64,000 nucleotides of DNA from Chlorocebus sabaeus. Its lineage: Eukaryota; Chordata; Mammalia; Primates; Cercopithecidae. The notes under the pieces are model-generated. The model saw nothing but the letters and a program-made list of their open reading frames with translations. It was not told the origin of the DNA and did not search any database. Position numbers and translations under genes: made by a program. Location: positions 45,502,889-45,566,888 of the forward strand of contig NC_132928.1 of the NCBI RefSeq assembly GCF_047675955.1. Direction: 5' to 3'. Positions 20,721 through 31,374 of this stretch are shown piece after piece; the stretch's first letter is position 1; each line of letters starts with the position of its first letter.

Positions 20721-21213
20721 TTCTCTAGAGTCTAAGGTACATAGGAAAGATGCTATCAGTTCTAATGGCCAAAGATATAAAAACTATGTTCTAGATTTAT
20801 CTTCAAATCAAAATAAAAAGCCACATAAACTTTTCAAGTAAATATTAAAAATATTTACCAAATCCTCAAATATTTAAGTTGAAATGATCAATATTTAACT
20901 ATGTTTGACTTATTAAGGTGATGACGTCCTTTGATGGCCCAGTGTTTCCTGTATGGTACAGTTGGTCATTCAGAGACAAATTCCTTAGATTTCCTCTGTC
21001 TGCCCGGATCTCCTTCCCCTCAGCCAGCTTGTTGATTTCGGCTGGCTCACGGTGCATGATCTGCTTACTTCCAGAAAGGACCTGAGGAAGCTCCACTCCT
21101 GTAGCAACAGGGCTATGTAGTTCATTTGGCAACTCATTGTGTACTGCCTTGTGACCAATATTCTGTTGTCTTGAACCGTTATGTAAATCTTGAACTGGTT
21201 TCTGCGTTTTTGT
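20721..21213. other. Unassigned sequence
   Basis: The minus strand is open for 77 codons (20899-21132) but shows no domain or recognisable protein. Confidence 0.35.
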
Positions 21214-21564
21214 AGGCCAAAAGTTTGGTGTTTTTTTTGTTTTTGTTTCTTTTTTTTTTTTTTTTTTTTGAGACGGAGTCTCGCTCTGTCGCCCAGGCTA
21301 GAGTGCAGTGGCCAGATCTCAGCTCACTGCAAGCTCTGCCTCCCAGGTTCCCGCCATTCTCCTGCCTCAGCCTCCTGAGTAGCTGGGACTACAGGCACCC
21401 GCCACCTCGCCCGGCTAGTGTTTTGCATTTTTTAGTAGAGACGGGGTTTCGCTGTGTTAGCCAGGATGGTCTCGATCTCCTGACCTCGTGATCCGCCCGT
21501 CTCGGCCTCCCAAAGTGCTGGGATTACAGGCTTGAGCCACTGCGCCCGGCCAGGCCAAAAGTTT
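21214..21564 (-). mobile_element. AluYR-type (Old World monkey lineage) Alu, antisense
   Basis: Full-length Alu (21227-21551) between perfect 13-bp copies of AGGCCAAAAGTTT. In Alu sense it reads GGCCGGGCGCAGTGGCTCAA, then CTAGCCGGGCGAGGTGGCGG, then AGATCTGGCCACTGC. These CAAGCC, CGAGGTGG and GGCCACTGC states are, as I remember, the cercopithecid AluYRa diagnostic changes and are not typical of human AluY. It is the least diverged Alu in the window and the best evidence on species. Confidence 0.9.
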
Positions 21565-22108
21565 TTAATAGGGACAAGGAACTCCCAGGCCACCTTTGAG
21601 GGAGAATGGGGAAAGTGCCCATCCTGTGCTGCAGGACATTGACGTAAGGGGCCTGGTGAGGACAGTCAAGAGCAATGGGCTGTCACCAGCATGCAGACCA
21701 TAGGCCCAAGGAAGAAAAAGGGCTTGTTCTATTCAACTTCAAGATGTAAAGAAGCAGCATTCACAGAGAGAATTTTGAATAAGAGGGTGGGAGATCCCTT
21801 GATCTAAAAAGAAATCTGAAGCATGTGGTTGTGCCTTATCTCCATTGAGAAGAAAACAGAGTGGTGTTTGAGAAACAGAACTGCAGATCAACAAAAACTG
21901 TACTTTCTAGACATTCAGCTGCCTAAGAGGACATGGCATTTCCAAAAGGTTGAAAACAACTGGACCGGAGAATGCTCTATTTCCTCCCCTTGTCTTCTTT
22001 TATTGTTTGTTTCTCGACGGCTCATTCTCTAGGGGCTGAGATTGTATTCAGTCTGTTCTTGTATCCTCTACAAAGTCTAGCCCAGTGGTAAAAACACTAC
22101 AGGTACTT
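21565..22108. other. Unassigned sequence
   Basis: No named repeat. A 69-codon open frame at 21823-22032 has no recognisable features. Confidence 0.35.
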
Positions 22109-22450
22109 AAGAAAGGCCTGGCCAGGTGCAGTGGCTCACACCTGTAATCCCAGCCTTTTAGGAGGCCTAGCCGGGCGGATCATTTGAGGTCAGGAGTTCG
22201 AGACCAGCTTGACCAACACTGTGAAACCCCATCTCTACTAAAAATACGAAAAAATTAGCCAGGCGTGGTGGTGCATTCCTGTAGTCCCAGCTACTCAGGA
22301 GGCTGAGGCAGGAGAATCACTTGAACTCGGGAGGCAGAGGTGGTGAGCTGAGATTGCACCACTGCACTCCAGCCTGGGTGACACAGTGAAACTCTTTCAA
22401 AGAAAAAAAAAAGAAGAAAAGAAAAGAAAAAACAGAAGAAGAAAGGTCTG
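22109..22450 (+). mobile_element. AluS, sense, with target duplication
   Basis: Alu (22121-22438) between AAGAAAGGCCTG and AAGAAAGGTCTG. A few bases are missing in the right arm (GAGGCAGAGGTGGTGAGC). The tail is (GAAAA)n-like. Confidence 0.93.
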
Positions 22451-22579
22451 CCAAGGTGATGGACTGGCTCATCCCAGTCCCTTCACCTGACTGGGCACAA
22501 TAACACAAGAAGGGCAGCATATCCTCAAAATTATGAGAGTTATGTATCATCACAGTGCCTTGGGTACCTAATGGGTTCT

Positions 22580-22893
22580 GTTTTCGTTTTTGTTTTTGTT
22601 TTCTACAACAGAGTCCCCCTCTGTCACCCAGGCTGGGGTGCAGTAGTGCACTCATGGCTCACTGCAGCCTCTTGACCTCCAGGCTCAAGTGATCCTCCTA
22701 CCTTAGCCTTCCGAGTAGCTGGGACTACAGGCATATGCTACCATGCCTGGCTAATTTTTGCATGTTTTTGGTGGAGATGAGGTCTCACAATGTTGCTCAG
22801 GATGGTCTTGAACTCCTGGCCTCAAATGATCGTCCCACCTTGGCCTCTCAAAGTGCTGGGATCACAGGCATGAGCCACCATGCCTGGCTAAGG
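22580..22893 (-). mobile_element. AluJ, antisense
   Basis: A degenerate T-rich tail on the left, then CCCAGGCTGGGGTGCAGTAG and GTGCTGGGATCACAGGCATG. The flanks AATGGGTTCTGT and AAGGGTTTTGT are a probable decayed target duplication. Together with the sense Alu 142 bp upstream it forms an inverted pair. Confidence 0.9.
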
Positions 22894-22954
22894 GTTTTGT
22901 ATCTAACTTTAGTGTGTGACTTTAAGGGTATACCTGACAAAATTGAATATGAAA

Positions 22955-23135
22955 ATCACCATCATCATTCATATTTGTGGAGCATGCTTCTCTATACAGT
23001 ACTCATAGTTCACTGGACCATGCCTCATAGGTAAGATGTATATTCTCATTCTCATTTTAATGAGGACTCAGAGGTTCAAAATGATTAAGGAACTTACCTA
23101 AGGCTACAGAGTTAGTAAGGGGCAGGCAACCATCG
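22955..23135 (-). repeat. MIR SINE, antisense
   Basis: TCATATTTGTGGAGCATGC, CATTTTAATGAGGACTCAGA and GGAACTTACCTAAGGCTACA follow the reversed MIR. Confidence 0.65.
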
Positions 23136-23189
23136 GGATCTTCTGACTTCTGTCCCTGACCTTGGGTAAGTGTCTCCTCACACACACTC

Positions 23190-23640
23190 ACAGAAAGTCA
23201 CGTCAGAGGAGGGAAGGGGGTGGCAGGGGCGGGGGAAGAGAGGCTGTGGTTTGTACCCTGGCCCAGCCGCATTTCCAGATGAGTGTTGGACCGGGCTACT
23301 CTGCGCATGCGTGCTTGCTGTCCGCGTGAGGCACGCTATCCTTTCCCTTGGCCTTGCCTAGGTTTTATTGAGCGAAAAGGCCACGTTACTGCTTCTTCCC
23401 TAAAGAGGTATGATGGGTTCACCTTCTGCCTTCAGATCGATCTCTGTGGAGGCCTGCCACCCACCATCGGCTCGGCTTTTCCAATCCTCCCGCCTGTCTT
23501 AAGGGCTACAAAGCAGGGGATGAGAACTTTCGCTGGGTCCAGGAAGCTTGTGGCTGGGAGGGAACCCAGGGCTGCAAGTGACTGCACCTGCGGGGCGGAA
23601 GGAGCGGGCCTGGAGGGCCGCAACTTTCTCTTACGGGTTC
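23190..23640. promoter_or_regulatory. CpG-rich, promoter-like unique segment (CRE-like, GC box, NRF1-like sites)
   Basis: This is the only stretch outside Alus with clustered CpGs. TCACGTCA (23198-23205) is CRE-like, GGGGCGGGGG (23226-23235) is a GC box and TGCGCATGCGTG (23302-23313) is close to the NRF1 consensus. The three lie within 116 bp. A 130-codon frame (23283-23675, plus) crosses the segment but has no signal peptide, domain or repeat that I recognise. A donor-like GAG|GTATGA lies at about 23406. It could be a promoter of an unannotated transcript, an enhancer, or just GC-rich DNA. The motifs are seen; any function is inferred. Confidence 0.45.
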
Positions 23641-24114
23641 ATCCCCGTTGTCTGAGCCGAGAACCTCCATCCTAAACCCTCCTTTTAGCTATTAGCTGCA
23701 CTCCCTGCCTCCTGCGTGGCTGCTGCTGCCACAAATGGCCCCTGGCTTAGAAACGCTACATATGCTCCTCCTAATTAATATGTGACACAGCGTCTCACAG
23801 CCACCGCGGCAGCAGTCTCGGGCTGTCTCTCCTAGACTGAAAGGCAGATGACAAGTGAGCTTTTTTGTCTTTCATATGTCTCTGGACTGTGACATGCCCC
23901 AACGGACAATCCAGGCAGCTATGGGTCTCTCCCTTCAGTGAGATGTGACATATGCCTGGAAAATGAGATGGCTGCCTCTTCATTTCAAAAGCGTGCTTCA
24001 TACCGTGTCCAGGCATAGCTACCAGGTGGCTCACTTTGTCTGATGGGCGTAGAAAGGTGAGGCATATGTCCCAAAGCTGACCCTAGAGCCGCAGCCCTTC
24101 TCAGGGGGATAAAG
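23641..24114. other. Unassigned sequence
   Basis: It follows the CpG-rich segment and has falling CpG density. There is no repeat. An isolated CACCGCGGCAGC cluster lies near 23802. Confidence 0.35.
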
Positions 24115-24310
24115 ATCTGTGCCTCCTGGTCTCAACTTGACTCTGAATTTATCCTATAGCCTTAAGCAAGCTGTCAAACCTCTGTATATATCTCTGCTTC
24201 CTCTATTGTAAAATAACAGTTCTGGATTTTGTTAATAGTCCTGGAGAAGAGTTAATAACATGAGGTGTGATACACAGAAATAAATATTAATTGAAGCTGA
24301 CAATGATGAT
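24115..24310 (+). repeat. MIR SINE, sense
   Basis: GCCTTAAGCAAGCTGTCAAA, CTCTATTGTAAAATAACAGT and the block after it follow the MIR core and 3' part. Confidence 0.6.
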
Positions 24311-24834
24311 GGCTTTGCAAATATAAAAGTGCTGTAGGAAAAATCTTGTCTGATTCTTCTGAATTCTATTTCCATAAAACTAGGCTGGGCTCCCAGATAA
24401 CATTATGGAACGATTACACAAAACGACTGATATTTCCAGTTTATTCTTTTAGCTCATACTGCTTTGTATTTAGGCAGCTAAGGGGACACCATCAAAATGC
24501 CATTAGTCACCATGCGGAAAAGGTGTTCATAAGTGAGGGCATGCCATTAATCTATAGCATCAGTGTTATGGGCTTATCACCATGGCACACCAAGTGGGAG
24601 GTCAGAGGAATGGGCTTCATCTCACTGCAGAATGCAGTGGATCAAAAATGGACCAAGAGCTTCTCAGCCTAAGAGTCCAGTAAACTCCAGAGGCTCAATG
24701 CCAGATTCAGATGAATTAAGGCAGAGTTATGCTCTTTGAGGAGAGACACATAAAAAAAAGTTCAAAATTCTTGTGTCCCCAAGTCTTCTTAAAGTTCAAG
24801 AAAAATCTCTTCCCGCTGAATTGAAATTAAGGCC

Positions 24835-25540
24835 TTATTTCCAAGGCATTCAATCCTCCTTTATTGAGTACATCCTACGCACTGTGGGCACTTCTGTCCT
24901 CAACACTGGAGATGTTGCGAGTGAGAAGACACAATGCCTGCATTCAAGGAGCTTATAGTCCATTCAAGAAGCCAGATAAGAGATAAACAATCTTAGCACA
25001 GGGTGTCACATGGTCTGGAGAAGTAAGCCCAGGGTGCTGAGGGAGACAGAGGGGGAATCTGGGTGCAGCTGGAGGAGGCCTTCTGCCTAAAGATGGCCAA
25101 TCAGCTCCTTCTGGGTAAAGAGGCTGATCAGCTCCGTGTGGTTAACTTCTCTCTCTCCTTCCCGAGAGAGAGGAGACAGTGACCTGGGGGAAAGAGAACT
25201 GATTACAATGAGTGACTGGAATGGAAGAAAATTCTGCATATAAACCCATGATGATGTAGAAAGGGGAGAACTGCCTTCAGAGAAGATGCTTTTAACAAAT
25301 CTTATGGAAGAACAAATGGTCGATGGAGGAGCAGTGCTGGGGAAGCAGGATGAAGCCGAAGCTGCCCAGATGGCCAGAAGGTGGGTGGAGAGAGAGGGAA
25401 GGAGGGGAGGCTAAGACTGAGAAGAGAGGCTCAGAAAGACTCTGACACTGGAACTCAAGCCTAGCAGAATTGAGAGATGGAGTAGGATAGGCCGGAGAAC
25501 ACAGGAGGAGTCATTGAAAACCTTTGAGAAAAACTCTTAA
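24835..25540 (-). repeat. L2 LINE, antisense, long fragment
   Basis: ATTGAGTACATCCTACGCAC, then GCCTGCATTCAAGGAGCTTA, then GTGACCTGGGGG-like and finally TTGAAAACCTTTGAGAAAAA follow a long reversed L2. There is a small hairpin at 25147-25172 (CTCTCTCTC, loop, GAGAGAGAG). Confidence 0.6.
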
Positions 25541-26056
25541 TGGGATCACCCACCCATGCCAGTGTATTCAGCAGTTAAGTGTCCATCTCCAAAATAAATC
25601 AGGGTGTCCTTCAAAGCACTGAGTGGCCCCAGAGAGCAGACCTGCACCTTCTGGCACTTAGAGTCCTTCTGAGTAGAGCAGGCTTTCTACTCCATCACCC
25701 TAATGCCATGGTTTTCCACAGTGAGTGATTTTGCCCCCCAGGACTTTTGGGAGTGAGTAGAGAAGACATTTTTGGTTGTCTGTGAGGACAACAAACTTGG
25801 GGAAGGTGTTACTGGTGTGTGGAAGAGGCCAGAGGTGCTGCAAAACATCCTCCACCATGGAGGAGAGACTCAGACAACAAAGAATTATCTAGCCCCAAAT
25901 GTCAATAATGCTGAGGTTAAGGAACTCTAACATAAAGTTCTCTAGTTTACAAACCCCACCCCTACAAACTCCAAAGAGTGCTCCGCAGCCATTTCAGCAA
26001 TGTCACATTTCAGTCATTCAGGATCTACTTAATCAAGTGCCTGGCCCCGCTGGATG
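25541..26056. other. Unassigned sequence
   Basis: No gene or named repeat was seen. Confidence 0.35.
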
Positions 26057-26610
26057 CTGTAAGACGGGGGTCCCCAACCCCCAGGACCACAGACCGGGAT
26101 CTGTTATCTGCTATGCACCAGGCTGCATAGCAGGAGGTGAGTATGGGCCAGCCAGCACGACCACCTGAGCTCCACCTCCTGTCAGATCAGCAGCGGCATT
26201 AGGCCCTCATAGGAGCATGAACCATACTGTGAACTGTGCATGTAAGGGATATCAGTGGCTAAGGTTCAGAACCATTCTACAGCATTACACTGATGCTGTA
26301 GATTAATGGCATGTTCTTTATGACAATCTAATGCCTGGAAACCTGTCACTGTCTCCTACCACCCCCCAGATGGGACCGTCTAGTTGCAGGAAAACAAGCC
26401 GGGTGCTCCCACTGATTCCGCATTATAGTGAGTTGTAGAATTATTTCATTACATATTATAATGTAATAACAATAGAAATAACACACCCGATACATGTAAT
26501 GGGCTTGAATCATCCCGAAACAATCCCCACGCCCCGCTGGTCCACGGAAAAATTGTCTTGCTTGAAACCGGTCCCTGGTGCCAAAAAGGTTGGGGACCAC
26601 TACTGTAAGA
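26057..26610 (+). mobile_element. MER1 (hAT-Charlie) non-autonomous DNA transposon
   Basis: The element spans 26065-26602. It opens with GGGGTCCCCAACCCCC and closes with AAAAAGGTTGGGGACCACTA, which are hAT-type inverted ends. CTGTAAGA is present perfectly on both sides (26057-26064 and 26603-26610), the 8-bp duplication expected of hAT. GAGCTCCACCTCCTGTCAGA and GACCGTCTAGTTGCAGG are internal MER1 blocks. No transposase is present. Confidence 0.93.
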
Positions 26611-27466
26611 GATGCTTTACGGCAGATCCATGACATGGTCACTGGGGACATGGAAATTGAAAGGGTGTTTCTGTGTTGCTTTGAAAAACTCTGAGGCAAT
26701 GCAACCAAAATTTTGAAAAGAAGAAGAAAAAGAAAGCATGTGAATTAGGAAAGAGCAAACAGCTTCGGTACATTCTATTGGGGAAAATGGCTTTTCAGGG
26801 TTGACCGCAGTATGTATCGATGGCCAGCAGAGGGCAGAGGGGGCAAAAGAGCAGGAGAAGGGGAATTTCTGCCCTTCACGGAGGCAATTCCAGTAAGAAT
26901 ACATGATTGCAAGTCAGGAGTCAACAGGAATTAAAAGCATGAAATAGAGAAGATAGTAGTTCACTGACTCCAAGACAAGGTAGGTTTCACACAGTTGGGA
27001 GTCGAGGCCGCGGAAGAACTAGGGAACCCAGGGCACCAACGCTGAGGGGTGAGGGGCCAGAGTGGGCATGCGGCTTGGGTGGGAGAGCCCAATCCATTGC
27101 CAGACGCTGCGCTCACCATATACAGGGGGAACAGGCCTCAGAAACACCTTTAGTGTTTGCCCCTGCCTGCTCTCAGCCTCCGCTTTGCTTTTTATAGGCC
27201 CAGTGCCTGGTATGACAATCAGAGGAAGCCGAAAAGCCTACCTGCAGGCCATGCAATGGTGTGGGTGGATTTCGAAGAGGTAGATTCTGCTGGTGGGGAA
27301 AGATGAAACCTGGCTTTGGTTGGTAGCAGGCTATTCTATATGTGAGTTTCTGTCAACCAGTTCCATGGTGGCCCTGCAAACCCAGCATTACACTCTAGTG
27401 TGTTTTGATTGCATAAACCTCCTTGAAAAGTCATTCTATAGGCACTTACTGTCTGTAAAAATAAAG
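26611..27466. other. Unassigned, locally CpG-bearing sequence
   Basis: 26995-27120 contains several CpGs (GTCGAGGCCGCGG, GACGCTGCGCTC) but no clear factor site cluster. No repeat could be named. Confidence 0.35.
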
Positions 27467-27990
27467 TGTATTAGTCTGGGTTCTCTAGAGGTACAGAACT
27501 AATAGGATAGATGTATATATGAAGGGGAGTTTATTAAGGAGTACTGACTCACATGATCACAAGGTGAAGTCCCACAATAGGCCATCTGCAAGCTGAGGAG
27601 CAATGAAGCCAGTTTGAGTCCCAAAACCTCAAAGGCAGGGAAGCTGACAGTGCAGCTTTCAGTCTGTGGCCGAAGGCCTGAGAGTCCCTGGCAAACCACC
27701 GGTGTAAGTCCAAGAGTCCAAAAGCTGAAGAACTTGGAGTTTGATGTTTGAGGGCAGGAAGCATCCAGCACGGGAGAAAGAAGATGGGCAGAAGACTCAG
27801 CAAGTCTGCTTTATTCTAGCCATGCTAACAGCTGATTAGATGGTGCCCACCCACACTGAGGGTGGGTCTGCCTCTCCCAGTCCACTACCTCAAACGTTCA
27901 TCTCCTTTGGCAACACCCTCACAGACACACCCCGGAACAATACTTTACATCCTTCAATCCAATCGAGTTGACACTTAATATTAACCATCA
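27467..27990 (-). repeat. MLT2A1-like HERV-L LTR, antisense
   Basis: It opens TGTATTAGTCTGGGTTCTCT and closes AGTTGACACTTAATATTAAC then CATCA. GGCAACACCCTCACAGACAC and TAGATGGTGCCCACCCA are internal landmarks. About 524 bp, a complete solo LTR. I could not find matching flanking pentamers. Confidence 0.9.
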
Positions 27991-28474
27991 AAGAAGAGTT
28001 AAGACATCTCTAGGGGAGTTTTCAGGGAAGACCTGGAAATATTCTGGTGTCCAATAAAGGTAAAATTCTCATCAGAATCAACACACAGGGCTATCTTTCC
28101 ATACTCGTTTTTATCATCACTGTTGATAGTTACTCATTCTCCAAGTTTATTTCATGAATGTCTATAATAGAATCAAGTCTAAACATCTCAGAAATCTCAT
28201 TTATTAATAACATATTTCTAGCAAAGTGAGCAATGAGGAAAAGGTTTAATGTCCTAGATTTCAGGCTAGAGATGATATAACCTGTACCATGCTTATAGAA
28301 TATAAAATGCTGGCCTAGTCTAGAAACCCAATAAAACTGCAACACAAAATTCAGACCACAAGTGTGGAATATTCTGATTTATTTGCTGTTTTAAAAAACC
28401 CTTTTTGCCTGATACCTATCAAAACCAAAAATAATCCTCTCATACCACACAAGCGGGGATAGGAACCACACATT
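27991..28474. other. Unassigned sequence
   Basis: Nothing could be named. Confidence 0.35.
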
Positions 28475-28600
28475 ATTTAAGAGCTAGGCACTGTCGTAAG
28501 TATTTATTTGTCCTGACATTTAATCCTCAGAATAGCCAACTAAATTAGTATTATTATGCCATTTTATAGATGAAGAAACCAATATTCTAAGACATCACTG
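28475..28600 (-). repeat. MIR SINE, antisense, partial
   Basis: GAGCTAGGCACTGTCGTAAG, CATTTAATCCTCAGAATAGC and CATTTTATAGATGAAGAAAC fit the reversed MIR. Confidence 0.75.
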
Positions 28601-29869
28601 TAATAATCGAACAATTTTTTTTTTAAAGTGTCTTCTGTATCAGGAATTGAGCTATATTCCGGAGAAAAACAGATACAATGACAGTGTCTCCCCCGTCTGT
28701 AGGATGTAGATATGTACACTGACAATTACATACTAGAAATCCTATAATGGAATTGGGAACACCTGGGATCTGCCTGAGTCAGGGACAATTTCATAGCGAG
28801 GTGACTCCAGCTGATTCCTAAAAGAATAGAGATTTTCCACTTTTCCGGTCTACTTAATGCTGTGATCTTATACTGTTGCAAAGTGGTATCTCCAATTTCC
28901 ATGGAAACTCCCTGCAGGCTAATTAGAATCCAATTTATAAATGTAAAATAGGTAGAGCTTGATATTCTCTGATGCACGCCAGTGTCTACTTCCTGCTGGC
29001 AGAGTTCTGTGGCTTGTCAAGAACCTTTTGGGGATCCTTGGGATGGGACAAGGCTGATAAAATAACTCACCAGTTGGAGGTCACCACTCTCCTCTTATCT
29101 AGCAATAGCATTCAATTGCTAGAAAAGACACAAGTTGATAAGACTCAATTGCCCCATGCAGCCCACCTGAAATGCCACATGGGATGATTGAACCACACGT
29201 CTCTTCCACCTGCCCTAAACTGCTACCACAGGGGCTAAAGTGCCCTCTGCCCTTCACTGGTGGTTCTCAGAGCAGCTCTGGCCAGCTCACCAGTGGCCCT
29301 GCCTGAGACTTCTTAGTGGAGTCCCACATCTAGAGGAAGTCAAGGAAAAGAGGCCTGCATTAGTGGATAATTGTGCTCGTCTGTGATTGGTAGAACCTCT
29401 CTAAGATTTTTCCAGTGTCAATATTTCCTTTCAAACATCATTAAAGCTAAAAGGAAAAGTCAGTGCTGGATGTGAGGAAGCAGATTTGAGTCCTGTGTGT
29501 TATATGGTGACAACTGCAGCCATCACAGGGCTGGCTCATCATCGTATTATTAACCAGAAGAATATTTATTATCACATCACAGGTCAAAGAATATCAAAGC
29601 ATACTTCTCTCATTCCACTGAATTACTTTGTATAAAATGTTAGTTCATAATACGTGCTGTAATTTTCTTTAAAAACTTTTTTTTTCAGTCAAGTTTTGTC
29701 AGCTATAAGAAGTGCATGGACAGCAGCTAGGTGCTTAAGGCAGCTTGTGGGCTCTGGCTCAAAAGAAATAAGAAAAAGCAAAAACCCCTTTGACTTGTCT
29801 GGAGACCTTACAGAATATTAACATGGAGGGTTCATAACAAGCAATATAGTTCATTTTAATTAGGATCCC
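28601..29869. other. Unassigned single-copy-looking sequence
   Basis: 1.27 kb without a repeat that I can name. A 71-codon frame at 28972-29187 has no recognisable product. Confidence 0.35.
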
Positions 29870-30145
29870 ACAACCCTAGAAATTAAGTTAGAGGAGATCT
29901 ATTAGGTCATCTGGCCTATCGCCTTCCCCATCCCCTGTTCAATGCAGGATTGTTCCCTGGGGTCTGCTCACAAATGCATGGTTCAGTCTAAATTTAAATG
30001 ACTGCAACTATGAGGTTTACGTCATCTCCCTTGGGGATGACTATTACATAGTCTAATGGATTTCACCATGATTATTTTTCCCTCCAGAGATTCTGCCCAA
30101 ATTTCTCTTTGCTTGAATTTGACTCATTTTTCCTCATTATATACC
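29870..30145 (+). repeat. CR1/L3-type LINE 3' fragment (ancient)
   Basis: The ordered blocks GAGGAGATCTATTAGGTCAT, AATGCAGGATTGTTCC, GATGACTATTACATAGTCTA and AGATTCTGCCCAAATTTCTC agree with the ATCATCTAGTCCAACC ... GCAGGATC ... TTCCATTGTCTAATAG ... TAAATTTCCC pattern of amniote CR1/L3 elements. It is highly diverged, and would predate placental mammals. Confidence 0.6.
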
Positions 30146-31374
30146 TCAGGTTCAGAAAAATCACAAAAATGACAGTGAGAATGACCAAGTCTCCATTTCC
30201 TACTCTTTAGCAATAAGGATGGAAGTCGCCCCAGTGGGCTTTCTCAGTTTCACATTTTGTACGTAAGCTGGAACACTTCTAACCCTTCTTACTCTTAGAA
30301 GACACTCACCATTCCTCTTAAAAGAATCCACAAAATCACCAGCGTGAGGGCAGTTTTGAGTTTCAGTGGTGGTGGTGCATTTGACACGGTTCACTCCTCC
30401 CTGTCTTATCTGATCAACCATGTAACCAATGATATATATGCCAAGATTTTGATGTTCTCTGTGTCAGCAGAACAGAGGAAATCATTCTGGCTTTTGGGGG
30501 ATGGTACCTATGACTTTACCATCATTGGCACCATTTAAGCTACCAGCCAAGCCACCCAGTCCCTATTACATTTCTCAGTGACATTCAAGGAATCTTACAA
30601 CTTCAAGTTGACTAGGTGAAGAGATTTGGATCCTCTTTATGTTATCGATTTCATATATGTGCACACACGTGTACAGAGAGAAGCAACAACACCAGGAGAG
30701 GGAAATGAAGGAGAAATAGCAGCAGGGCTGTAAAAGAAAACACACCCCACATTCACAATCCCCTATTTATAAAGGAGAATTGAGTCCCATGCATGGTGAG
30801 ACTGTGACTCATTAGAACTCCTTAATTAAAGAGGAAAGCCTCCCTGGTGATTTCACTTCCTTGGGTTTGTTTTTGGTTGTTATTGCTAAATATGAGAAAG
30901 ACAGCGATGCCCTGCTTGGAGAGAGGATCATTCTTTTGAGCAGGACACGAAGCTGGAAAAACACTAATGAATTCAGAGCACAGTCAGGGCTGAATTGCAA
31001 CTCCTTGCTGTCCCACAAGCAATCGTCCCTAAGTACAATTACCCTGAATTATTACACTGGATGGCAACTCAGGCTGAGTGAGATGGATGGGAAGGAAATG
31101 ACTCCTAAATTGTGATTTAATGATATAAAGGGCACAGCGTATATGTGGCTGCACCTCTATTTCCAGGGACAGGTCCATTCATTCTTTCATTCTTTCCGTT
31201 CTACTCTTCTGGGGCCAGGCACTGTGCTAAGTACTAGGAATAGTTGTCCAGGGCTGTCGAAAGAGGGTGGCAGGCCATACATCAGTACTTTAACAGCATA
31301 TAGTTATATTTTCATCTTTCTTTGTATTGGAAGTAAAGGACAATTTAGAATCTTTTAAAATGGATTACAAAATT
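30146..31374. other. Unassigned single-copy-looking sequence
   Basis: No named repeat. Frames at 30344-30538 and 30861-31115 lack recognisable domains. 31170-31240 may be a small L2/MIR trace (GGGCCAGGCACTGTGCTAAG). Confidence 0.35.

Noticed and set aside
23283..23675. 130-codon frame in the CpG-rich segment
   Set aside because: GC-rich DNA has few stops by chance; no domain, no Kozak-supported conserved start and no homology that I recognise. The segment is reported only as promoter-like.
25147..25172. CTCTCTCTC/GAGAGAGAG hairpin
   Set aside because: Low complexity, explained by simple sequence in an L2-derived segment.
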